From: Psychrobacter aquaticus CMS 56
Lineage (GTDB): Bacteria; Pseudomonadota; Gammaproteobacteria; Pseudomonadales; Moraxellaceae
DNA: 64,000 nt
NCBI RefSeq assembly: GCF_000471625.1
Contig: NZ_AUSW01000035.1
Coordinates: forward strand, 248,001-312,000
Reading direction: 5' to 3'
Below are positions 9,289-18,100 of this stretch, one piece after another (within the stretch, counting starts at the first letter, position 1; every line of letters begins with the position of its first letter). A program made the translations under genes and the position numbers. The notes below the pieces were generated by a model. It saw only the letters and a program-made list of their open reading frames with translations. It did no database searches and was not told the DNA's origin.

Positions 9289-10095
9289 ATGCTACTGCAA
9301 GGACAACGGTTTGTCGTAACTGGCATCGCAAGCAAACTTTCTATCGCTTGGGCAATCGCTGAAGCGCTACACCGTGAAGGCGCATCATTGATTCTGACGT
9401 ATCCAAACGATAAAATCAAAAAACGTGTGGATATGGCCGCAGAGAAATTTGAAGCGGATTTGGTATTAGAGTGTGACGTCGCATCGGATGACTCTATTAC
9501 TGCTTGCTTTGAGCAAGTGACTGCACATTGGGGTGATGGTATTGATGGTGTGGTACATGCCATTGGCTTTGCGCCGATGGATCAGTTGGATGGCGATTTT
9601 GTTAACGCGACGACTCGTGAAGGCAGTCATATCGCACATGATATCTCAAGTTATAGCTTTGTCGCATTGGCTAAAGAATCGCGTGCGTTGCTTGCGATGC
9701 GTCATGGTTCTATGTTGACGTTGACTTATGAAGGCAGTATTTCGGTATTGCCAAATTATAATGTGATGGGTATGGCAAAAGCCAGTCTTGAAGCCAGTGT
9801 TCGCTATCTTGCGACCTCTATGGGCGGTGAAGGCATTCGTGTTAATGCCATCTCGGCAGGTCCTATCCGTACGCTTGCTGCTAGTGGCATCAAATCATTC
9901 CGCAAAATGCTTGATATTAGCGAAAAGATTGCGCCATTACAGCGTAATATCACGCAGACGGAAGTAGGCAATGCCGCTTTGTTCTTACTGTCACCATGGG
10001 CTTCTGGTATCACAGGTGAGATTATGTTTGTTGATGCCGGTTTTAATACCGTTGCCATCAGTGAGCAGTTAATGATGCTCGATGAGCCGAAATAA
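9289..10095 (+). CDS. fabI: Enoyl-[acyl-carrier-protein] reductase (NADH)
   Basis: Short-chain dehydrogenase-fold enzyme for the last reductive step of each fatty acid elongation cycle. The N-terminal nucleotide-binding segment [14 protein letters not shown] is the FabI form of the motif. The catalytic Tyr-x6-Lys is visible in [13 protein letters not shown], preceded by LTYEGS, and the C-terminal [18 protein letters not shown] closes the fold. Starting at the ATG at 9289, which follows AAAAGGA, it has 268 residues. An in-frame ATG at 9265 lacks such a site. It has its own terminator. FabI is the usual target of triclosan-type inhibitors. Confidence 0.94.
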   Translation: MLLQGQRFVVTGIASKLSIAWAIAEALHREGASLILTYPNDKIKKRVDMAAEKFEADLVLECDVASDDSITACFEQVTAHWGDGIDGVVHAIGFAPMDQLDGDFVNATTREGSHIAHDISSYSFVALAKESRALLAMRHGSMLTLTYEGSISVLPNYNVMGMAKASLEASVRYLATSMGGEGIRVNAISAGPIRTLAASGIKSFRKMLDISEKIAPLQRNITQTEVGNAALFLLSPWASGITGEIMFVDAGFNTVAISEQLMMLDEPK

Positions 10096-10136
10096 TGACT
10101 CTTGATTATTGATTGTATAGTTTGAGACACAAGGAT

Positions 10137-10160
10137 GGCAGCCAACGGGCTGTCTTTTTT
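10137..10160 (+). terminator. Intrinsic terminator after fabI
   Basis: GGCAGCC pairs with GGCTGTC (one G-T pair) around an AACG loop and is followed by TTTTTT. Confidence 0.85.
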
Positions 10161-10195
10161 GGTTATACTGGTCGCTGTTTTGAGACGACTCTTAG

Positions 10196-10900
10196 GTGAC
10201 AGATGTGATAACCAAATTACCAAGATGGATATTGTGGGGCGGCGCGGTACTGGCCTTTAGTGCAGGCTGTGTTAATACGGCAGCGTTGATGGGTTTTGCC
10301 AATTTGTCGGTCTCGCATGTCACTGGTAATGTGAGCTTATTTGCAGCGGCTATTGCCTACTTAGATACCCGCAGTATTTTGTATATCGGTGCGCTGTTGT
10401 TGTCCTTTTTGGCAGGCGCGATATTGAGCGGTTTTATCATAGGACAAGTCTCATTGAAATTGGGAAGCCGCTACGGACGCGCCCTATATATAGAAGCAGC
10501 ACTGCTGTTGATTAGCTATTGGTTATATCAGCAGCATGATTATTTGGGACAGCTAGCAGCAGCGATGGCATGCGGATTACAGAATGCTATGGTGGCAACT
10601 TATAGTGGGGCAGTTATTCGTACCACCCATTTGACAGGGCTAACGTCAGATATGGGTGCTGCCATCGGCAATTGGCTGGCAGGTCGACCTATCAGTAAAC
10701 CCACACTAGGTTTTCAGGCCATTATTTGGTATTGTTTTTGCGGAGGCAGTACAGTAGGAGCATTCTTATTTGCTAAAGTCGGTTATGAAGCTTTATTTGT
10801 ACCGATTGCGATTGTACTGACGGCAGCATTTTTATATAACCATGCTTCAGATCACTTACCAGAAAAAAGAGTGCCAAAACATGAAAGGCACTCATCATAG
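10196..10900 (+). CDS. DUF1275 (YoaK-type) membrane protein
   Basis: Predicted inner-membrane protein of 234 residues with about six hydrophobic segments, of the DUF1275/YoaK family, whose biochemical role is not established. Recognisable family segments are AGCVNTAALMGFANLSVSHVTGN near the N-terminus and MACGLQNAMVATYSGAVIRTTHLTG in the middle. There is no ATG near the start. GTG at 10196 and GTG at 10205 are both possible; the AGG at 10194-10196 is better spaced for the second. The stop codon lies inside the left side of a long terminator hairpin. Confidence 0.8.
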   Translation: MTDVITKLPRWILWGGAVLAFSAGCVNTAALMGFANLSVSHVTGNVSLFAAAIAYLDTRSILYIGALLLSFLAGAILSGFIIGQVSLKLGSRYGRALYIEAALLLISYWLYQQHDYLGQLAAAMACGLQNAMVATYSGAVIRTTHLTGLTSDMGAAIGNWLAGRPISKPTLGFQAIIWYCFCGGSTVGAFLFAKVGYEALFVPIAIVLTAAFLYNHASDHLPEKRVPKHERHSS

Positions 10901-10922
10901 TGATAAGTGCCTTTCATGTTTT
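10876..10922. terminator. Long two-way terminator hairpin overlapping the end of the DUF1275 gene
   Basis: A perfect 17-bp stem, AAAACATGAAAGGCACT with AGTGCCTTTCATGTTTT, encloses a 13-base loop that contains the stop codon. It is placed to end both the DUF1275 gene and the minus-strand 54-codon ORF that comes toward it. Confidence 0.75.
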
Positions 10923-11007
10923 ATCTTATATTTTAAAGCTATGTGTTTAGCTGATACTTTTAACGTTTAATCTAATAATAGTTTTACCTTAAATTTGAGG
11001 CAAGGTT

Positions 11008-11172
11008 TTAGTTTTTGCCTTCTTCTTTATGGTCTTCATGTTCGTGCAAACCTTGCATCATATCCAGCGCAGAGTCATCAGTACGCTGTTGGTCTTTTTT
11101 GGCCAAACCATCTTGATTGATATCTTTTGGTGCCATTTTGGTGGTTGCATCAGTTTTGTTTGCGTCTGTCAT
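11008..11172 (-). CDS. Small acidic-basic hypothetical protein, 54 residues
   Basis: The reverse strand has an ATG at 11172 and a TAA at 11008 that give a 54-residue, highly charged protein. It opens MTDANKTDATTKMAPKDINQ and ends with HEHEDHKEEGKN. AAAGGA lies about nine bases before the start. It has no cysteine, signal peptide or membrane segment and looks largely unstructured. Codon use is ordinary and a terminator-like hairpin lies beyond the stop at 10876-10922. I do not recognise the family. The plus-strand frame over the same bases is read as a shadow, since it lacks a ribosome site and has an unlikely composition. Confidence 0.6.
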   Translation of the reverse strand: MTDANKTDATTKMAPKDINQDGLAKKDQQRTDDSALDMMQGLHEHEDHKEEGKN

Positions 11173-11550
11173 AACGTCATTCCTTTTGTTTTTATTGATG
11201 ATTTTCTATTTAACCTTTCGATTATGTGGTATCAGTTTTTGCTTGTATAGTCCCAAATGATGAATGTTTAGGGGCTTTATGTAATTTTTTATCAATCAGG
11301 GTCTTCATACAAAGCGGTGAGAGAACCATTGTTGAAAAATCGAACAAAGTCGAGAGGTAATTACTGTTAACGAATCAAACAGATATCTTAAAAAAACAAA
11401 ATTAATCAAAATGTATTCATATATAAGTTATTCTGATATGATATTTTCGCGCGTAATGTTCGCTATATGAATATCATGATGTTTTATAACAAGTATGTGT
11501 TGCAATAATTTTCGACTTCATACTCACTCTGGATGCGATAAGGATAATTT
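11173..11550. other. Intergenic region between the 54-residue ORF and the DASS symporter
   Basis: About 380 AT-rich bases with no supported gene. It must hold divergent promoters for the small ORF and for the symporter at 11551. The symporter ATG is preceded by AAGGATAA. No operator could be named. Confidence 0.4.
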
Positions 11551-12972
11551 ATGTCAGAGAAAAAACTGGATAGCCATCTGCCTGATGATGGTAACGAGTA
11601 TTTATTTACGGATACGTTCCCAAAGGGAACGGGAAAAGGATTGATTGTTGTCGCCATTGCAGCAATTATTAGTTTTATTATTTATAGCGTATTACCATTT
11701 GAGGTCAGTGCCAATAAAGGGCTCGCATTGTTATTTTTTATTGGTGTGCTATGGCTCACTGAGGCAATACACGTCACTATCACTGCAATCTTAGTGGTTG
11801 TGGTTGGGACATTGATTGGCATTCCTGATTTTAATGCTGAAGTAGGTCTGCAAAGCTTTGCTAGCCCCATTATTTATCTTTTCTTTGGTGGCTTTGCCTT
11901 GGCTGCCGCATTGCATGTACAAAAGCTTGATAGAAAGATCGCTCTAAAGATTCTATCGTTATCAGGTGGCAAGCTAAGTACCGCTGTATTATTAATTTTT
12001 GGTGTCACTGCGTTTTTGTCAATGTGGATTTCAAATACGGCAACAACGGCAATGATGCTACCACTTGCACTCGGTATTTTAACGCAAGTAGATAGTAAAG
12101 AAGACCGCGGTACATTTGTATTTGTACTACTTGGTATTGCTTATTCAGCAAGTTTGGGTGGTTTGGGTACGATTGTTGGCTCGCCACCCAATGCGATTGC
12201 CGCAAAAGCCTTGGATATTGCGTTTGTTGATTGGATGAAGTTTGGTATTCCAATGATGCTGGTCCTATTACCAGTATTATTGGGTGCGATGTATTTGTAT
12301 CTAAAGCCCAACCTAAACCGTACTATGAAGCTAGAGCAAGATGAGTTCATTCCTTGGAACAAGACACGCATATTGACAATTACAGTTTTCATTGTAACGG
12401 CAGTCAGTTGGATACTTTCTAAACAAATTGGTGCTGCAGTTGGTATCGAAGATACGGATGCAGTTATTGCATTGCTTGCAGCAGTGGCGGTCGTGAGTTT
12501 GGGTCTAGTATCTTGGAAACAAGTGTCGGACAACACGGATTGGGGCGTATTGATGTTATTCGGTGGCGGTATTGCGCTATCGAATATCCTAAAAGTATCA
12601 GGTGCGTCATTAGTACTGGGTGAGACGGTTGCTAATGGCTTACAAACAGCACCACTATTGGTTGTGATGCTTGCGATCTCCGCTTTTATTATTTTCTTGA
12701 CAGAGTTTGCATCAAACACGGCTTCAGCAGCGCTCTTGGTACCTGTATTTGTGGCAATTGCTGAGCACATGGGTATACCGAGCGAGGTCTTAGTACTTAT
12801 CATCGGTATTGGCGCTTCTTGTGCCTTTATGCTACCTGTTGCCACGCCGCCAAACGCTATTGTGTTTGGTACGGGTCTGATTAAGCAAACAGAGATGATA
12901 CGTGTTGGTGTTATTCTTAATATCATCGCCACATTTATTGTGGGTCTATGGGCTTACTTCTTCTTGTTGTAA
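11551..12972 (+). CDS. DASS/SLC13-family sodium-coupled anion symporter
   Basis: Polytopic inner-membrane transporter of 473 residues with about 11-12 hydrophobic segments. The two inverted halves of the family each show an SNT motif: WISNTATTAMMLPLALGI in the first half and FASNTASAALLVPVFVAI in the second. A GTIVGSPPNAIA segment and its counterpart PVATPPNAIVFGTG mark the two substrate/sodium sites. Known members carry dicarboxylates, citrate or sulfate with sodium; the substrate here cannot be told apart from sequence alone. It is a single gene with its own terminator. Confidence 0.88.
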   Translation: MSEKKLDSHLPDDGNEYLFTDTFPKGTGKGLIVVAIAAIISFIIYSVLPFEVSANKGLALLFFIGVLWLTEAIHVTITAILVVVVGTLIGIPDFNAEVGLQSFASPIIYLFFGGFALAAALHVQKLDRKIALKILSLSGGKLSTAVLLIFGVTAFLSMWISNTATTAMMLPLALGILTQVDSKEDRGTFVFVLLGIAYSASLGGLGTIVGSPPNAIAAKALDIAFVDWMKFGIPMMLVLLPVLLGAMYLYLKPNLNRTMKLEQDEFIPWNKTRILTITVFIVTAVSWILSKQIGAAVGIEDTDAVIALLAAVAVVSLGLVSWKQVSDNTDWGVLMLFGGGIALSNILKVSGASLVLGETVANGLQTAPLLVVMLAISAFIIFLTEFASNTASAALLVPVFVAIAEHMGIPSEVLVLIIGIGASCAFMLPVATPPNAIVFGTGLIKQTEMIRVGVILNIIATFIVGLWAYFFLL

Positions 12973-13004
12973 AAAAGTTGTTTATTAGAATTTTATGGTT
13001 AAAT

Positions 13005-13046
13005 AAAAACCCGATTCCTCACGACTGTTGAGAGATCGGGTTTTTT
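13005..13046 (+). terminator. Intrinsic terminator after the DASS symporter
   Basis: AAAAACCCGAT pairs with ATCGGGTTTTT (11 bp) and ends in a six-T run. Confidence 0.85.
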
Positions 13047-13094
13047 ATTCACTTTTATTTTTGATATATGTATTTGTAAGGAAAAATAAATCTC

Positions 13095-13890
13095 ATGATG
13101 CACTCTAATACTAAACATCTGAATACAATCGCTGCTATTTCGGATATTCACAGCAATGTCTTTGCTCTTGAAGCCGTCATGGCTGACATCAAAAATCGCG
13201 ATGTCGATCAAGTTGTCAATCTTGGTGATATCTTATACGGGCCAATTGCTCCTAAGGCAACTTATAAGCTACTGATGACGTACCGAGACGATATTGTTAC
13301 CATTTGCGGTAATCAGGATAGACAGATTTATGAGGCGACTGAAGCGGATATTGCTGCTAATGCAACGCTGGATCTTATTGTCAAAAAATTTGCCTAAAGA
13401 GGCGCTGGACTGGATGCGCTCTTTGCCATTTGATTATCAATTAAGTGAAGATGTCTATCTATGCCATGGATCACCAACTGATGACATGATGTATTTGCTG
13501 GAGAATATAGAAACGGGTCAGCCGATAGTGCGTGGTGATGCAGATATCCTGGCATTGCTTGACGGTATTGATAGTGCTGTTGTCATCTGTGGTCATACGC
13601 ATATCCCGCGTACAGTAAAGCTGTCATCAGGACAAACTATTATCAACACAGGTAGCGTTGGTTATCCGGCTTATGAAGATGATTTGCCGATTGTTCATAA
13701 AATGCAAACCTATTCTCCCCATGCCAATTACGCCCTTATTAGTTATGTTGAGACCCAGCAGGGTAAACGCTGGCAGACTGAGCATATCAATGTGGCTTAT
13801 GATCATGAAGCCGCGGCAACACTGGCTTTACAAAATGGGCGTGAAGATTGGGCATTTGCCTTAAAGACAGGGCGAGTATTGTCATTGTGA
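13095..13890 (+). pseudogene. Calcineurin-like metallophosphoesterase, split by a single-base frameshift
   Basis: Two overlapping frames together make one phosphoesterase of about 264 residues. The first (from 13095) supplies SDIHSN, NLGDILYGP and GNQD; it stops at 13395-13397. The second supplies CHGSP, GHTHIP and NTGSVGYPAYEDD and ends at 13890. They join exactly if one A is removed from the six-A run at 13383-13388, giving VKNLPKEALDW across the join. All metal-ligand motifs of the family survive, so the damage is recent, or it is a sequencing error in the homopolymer. Likely YfcE-like cytosolic phosphodiesterase; the substrate is unknown. AAGGA at 13078-13082 precedes the start. Confidence 0.8.
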
Positions 13891-13975
13891 TACTGTTAAA
13901 ATGTTTTCGGATAAGGCGACAAAGGCCATCAAATAAATACTATCTATGATGAGTTGCTAATAAGGACTGCGTAAT

Positions 13976-14569
13976 ATGCTAACGCTATATATGGTTCAAC
14001 TTGGCGGTCGCCCCAAAGGCCGTTTGATTGAACAGCACGATATTTTTTTTGGCGTTGCCAATCATGTCAGCGGGCTAATAGCGGATATCAATAGTCACTG
14101 GCCTGAAGTAAAAAATAAGTGGCATATTGATTCGTACCGAGCGATTACCAGAGTAGACAATTATGCTATTCGTTTGGTTGAGTCAAGTAACCGAACAGAG
14201 AATAATCCAGATTTAAAGTTATTCTTTATCAACTTAGGTGGCTATCAGCAGGGCAGCTTTGAAGAATTTCATTACAAATTACTTATTGTCGCCACCAGTC
14301 AGGCAGCTGCTATTAAACAAGCAAAACAAAGCGCGTTTTATAAGCAGTTTACGTTTAAAGATAAAGACTCATCTTTCAATGCCGCCTCGCATATCGATGA
14401 TAAGTTTGAGGTCGACATAGATGAGATATACAACGTAAACGATCTTATCTCAAACGCTCAGCTTTTGATTGAGCCTATTTGCGATGCAATTAATGAGAGT
14501 ATCAGTACTAGTGAAGATAAAGAATACGTGGGATACTTGAGTATTAAGAATTTAAGGAAGTTATCGTAA
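13976..14569 (+). CDS. DUF1543 protein with two repeat halves
   Basis: Cytosolic-looking protein of 197 residues. The N-terminal stretch LYMVQLGGRPKGRLIEQHD matches the DUF1543 pattern, and a second copy of it appears about 90 residues on as LFFINLGGYQQGSFEEFHYK, so the protein is an internal duplication. The family has no established function. The next gene begins two bases after this stop codon, which suggests the two are translated together. Confidence 0.72.
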   Translation: MLTLYMVQLGGRPKGRLIEQHDIFFGVANHVSGLIADINSHWPEVKNKWHIDSYRAITRVDNYAIRLVESSNRTENNPDLKLFFINLGGYQQGSFEEFHYKLLIVATSQAAAIKQAKQSAFYKQFTFKDKDSSFNAASHIDDKFEVDIDEIYNVNDLISNAQLLIEPICDAINESISTSEDKEYVGYLSIKNLRKLS

Positions 14570-14570
14570 T

Positions 14571-14888
14571 ATGTCACTAGATATGTACTACAAAATTGGA
14601 ATGATTCGCAAAAGGCGCTGCCAAATCTCTGATGAGATACTACCCACCTTTTATCAAATTCACGATAATGTTAACTTTCCACAATTGACGTGGTTGATTG
14701 ACAATCTTTATGATAATCCGCAGATTCAACCTGAAACAGCTAGAGCTTTAGCTAATGAGGTGGTAGCGTTTGAAAAACTAATACTTTCGTTACATCTTCC
14801 TTTTCCTAGGCTGGCACTACAGAAAATACATACCTTTTTTGAGGGAGCTGCTACCAGCCAACAGATCATTTATACCAGTAGTGACTGA
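14571..14888 (+). CDS. Hypothetical protein coupled to the DUF1543 gene
   Basis: A 105-residue protein with no signal peptide or membrane segment, opening MSLDMYYKIGMIRKRRCQIS. It is rich in predicted helix and contains an ETARALANEVVAFEKLI helix. I do not recognise the family. It begins one base after the stop of the DUF1543 gene and lies in a different frame, so it is likely translated by re-initiation and to work with that protein. Confidence 0.6.
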   Translation: MSLDMYYKIGMIRKRRCQISDEILPTFYQIHDNVNFPQLTWLIDNLYDNPQIQPETARALANEVVAFEKLILSLHLPFPRLALQKIHTFFEGAATSQQIIYTSSD

Positions 14889-15111
14889 CTTTATTATTTA
14901 GGCCATCTATTTAGCTTTGAATATATGTAACTCAATGTTCATAACCAGGCTACTTCATTTAATACTATTTATTAAATCTAAGAAAGATATTTTATTGCCC
15001 AGTGGTTGTGGAACAAAATGTAGGTTCGCAACCAAAAATAACCCGCTTGAATCACACTCAAATTACCCCCATAATCTAAGCACTTCCAAATAATAAATAG
15101 CCTAAGTAAAT

Positions 15112-18100
15112 ATGCCCAATACTTCCAAGAATAACACTTTAAACAAATCTACTACAGCGGATAATCACGATACAAATAAGTCAACGCTACAAGACTATGA
15201 GCATTCAGTTATTGAACCAAATAATGAAAGAATATCTTCGATAGATGATACTACTGATTTGCCAGTGCTTGCCAAAGACAGCTATTTACTGAGTCGTCTT
15301 GAGCGAGAGTTGGCACGCGCAGCTGTGTCTAGTAAGAAATCTAAAGATAATAGTGATAATAATGTAGGCAAAAGTGACAAAGCAGATGATGTCCTTACTA
15401 AAAAACGCGCGCAATACGACAAAATAAAAACTCGCTCACAGCAAGCAGTGCAGGCGCGTATGGATAGTATTCCGAGTGATTTACCTGCCAAATTAAACCT
15501 TGATTTACCTGTTAGTCAACGGGCAGAAGACTTAGTACAAGCCATCATTGATAACCAAGTCATCATTGTCGCGGGTGAGACCGGCTCTGGTAAGACAACA
15601 CAATTACCCAAGCTGGCGATGCTGGCAGGACGTGGTATCACGGGGCAAATAGGGCACACGCAACCGCGCAGATTGGCAGCACGCAGTGTGGCAAACCGTA
15701 TTGCAGAAGAATTGGGCGAACAATTGGGTAATACGGTTAGTTTCAAGATTCGTTTTAATGAGCAAGGCACAGCGCAATCCGTCGTTAAGCTCATGACTGA
15801 CGGTATTTTGCTGGCTGAGTTGGGCCATGATCGCTTCTTAAGTAAATACGACACCATTATCATTGATGAAGCCCATGAGCGCAGCTTAAATATTGACTTT
15901 ATTATGGGCTATCTCAAAAAGTTACTGCCCAAACGTCCTGATTTAAAAGTCATTATTACTTCAGCCACGTTAGATACCAAGCGCTTTAGTGAATACTTTA
16001 GTCGCTACGATACTAAGCTAAAACGTCAAGTACCTGCGCCTATCTTTAATGTTGAAGGGCGCAGCTTTCCAGTAGAAGTTCGTTATCGTCCGCTGACCGA
16101 TGAGCCTGTGACCAGCTCGGACGATGACAGCTACGATGACTTTGAAGAAAATTTGCCTCGCGCAGTGGTTGCGGCGGTAGAAGAATGCTTTAGCGATGCA
16201 CAAAATAAAGGTCATGCCGACCAAGCGGATATTTTGATATTTGCGGCGACTGAAGCTGAGATTCGTGAGTTACAAGAAGTGCTTGAGCGTCATGGCCCCA
16301 AGCATACAGAAGTACTGCCGCTGTTTGCACGGCAAACCTATGAAGAGCAGCAGCGTATCTTTCAGCCATCAGGTCGCGGTCGACGGATTGTCATCGCGAC
16401 CAACGTTGCCGAAACCGCATTGACTGTCCCCGGTATTCGCTATGTGATTGACTTGGGATTTGCGCGGATTTCGCGTTACTCGTATCGCTCACGCGTGCAG
16501 CGTTTACCGATTGAAGCAATCTCACAAGCTGCCGCCAACCAGCGTAAAGGTCGCTGTGGTCGTGTTGCACCAGGTGTTTGTATTCGTCTTTATAGCGAAG
16601 AAGACTTTAGTGGTCGTCCTGAGTTTACGGAGCCTGAGATTTTACGTACGAATTTGGCGTCTGTTATTTTACAGATGGCGAACTTACGTTTGGGCAGTGT
16701 CGATGACTTTGAGTTTATCGAGCCGCCTGATAGCCGATTGGTGACGGATGGGCACAAATTGCTTGATGAATTGGGCGCGATTACGGTCAAAAGTGAATCC
16801 GCTCCTGTTAATCAAACCAGCAAGCCGAAATCTAAAAAAGGACTTGATCACCTAAGTCTGACAGCGACAGGTCAAAAAATGGCGCGTATGCCAATTGATC
16901 CAAGGCTGGCACGTATGTTGGTTGCTGGCTCTGATTTTGACTGTATTCGTGAAATGCTCATTGTGGTGGCCGCGCTTGCCGTACAAGACCCACGTGAGCG
17001 TCCTGCTAATAAACGCACCCAAGCCGATCAAAAGCATGCCATCTTCCGTCAAGATGACTCTGACTTTTTATTCTATTTAAGTCTCTGGAAAGCCTTATTT
17101 GAAAAAGATGAAGACGGTAATAAGTTGTCTGGTAATCAGCGCAAGCAGTTTGCTAAGAAAAACTATCTGAGCTTTCCGCGTGTGCGTGAATGGCATCAGA
17201 CGCATCGGCAATTGGTACAAATGGTGACCGAGCTGAATCTTACCGATGTTAATGAGGTAAAAATTGCTGATAAAGGCACTGACAAAAGTACCTCTATAGA
17301 AAATGTGACCAGCGACCCTACAGCAATCGATGATGAAGAACTGCGCGCTGTTAAGTATGCCAATTTACACCGAGCATTGTTAACAGGCTTGTTATCTATT
17401 ATTGCTCATAAAACTGAAAATCGTGGCGAATATTTAGCAGCTCGTCAGCAAAAAGCCAAAATATTCCCAGCCAGTACAGTATTTAAACAAATACCACCTT
17501 GGGTCATGGCGTTTGAGATGGTCGAAACCTCGCAAGTGTTTATGCGTACCGTTGCCAAGATTGAACCAGAATGGATCATTTCAGCAGCAGGCAACTTGTT
17601 AAAGTATCACTATTTTGAGCCGCATTGGTCGAAAAAAACCGGCCGTGTCAAAGCCTATGCTCAGATCAGCTTGTTTGGTCTTATTATTATCAGTAAGCAG
17701 CTGACCAATTATGAACAAGTCAATCTCAGCGAATCACGGGAAATTTTTATCCGCGATGGTTTGGTAACGGGCAATTTGGGTCGGCAAGCGCCATTTTTGC
17801 AGCATAATATGGACAAAATCGCCGACATCGAACGCATTGAAGACAAATTACGCCGCCGTGATTTATTGGTTGATGAAGAGTCACTGTATCAGTTTTATGA
17901 TAAGAAAATCCCTGAACATATTGCCAGTCGCAAAGCCTTTGAAGACTGGCGTGCCGAGGTTGAAAAAACGGACACCAAGCATTTATTCTTTACTGATGAT
18001 GACGTGCTCAATAGCCAAGCACCGACCACAGGCGATTTTCCAGAAGTGTGGAAATTGGGTGATCTAAAATTACCATTACGTTATGTCTTTGATCCAGCGA

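Noticed and set aside
11029-11250. Plus-strand open frame opposite the 54-residue ORF
   Set aside because: It lacks a ribosome site and its composition is that of an antisense shadow; the minus-strand frame is better supported.
12141-12932. Long minus-strand open frame inside the DASS symporter
   Set aside because: The plus strand encodes a clear membrane transporter with family motifs; the antisense frame has no homology-like features.
14889-15111. Gap before hrpA, searched for a small gene or RNA
   Set aside because: AT-rich sequence with no open frame with a ribosome site and no convincing hairpin.
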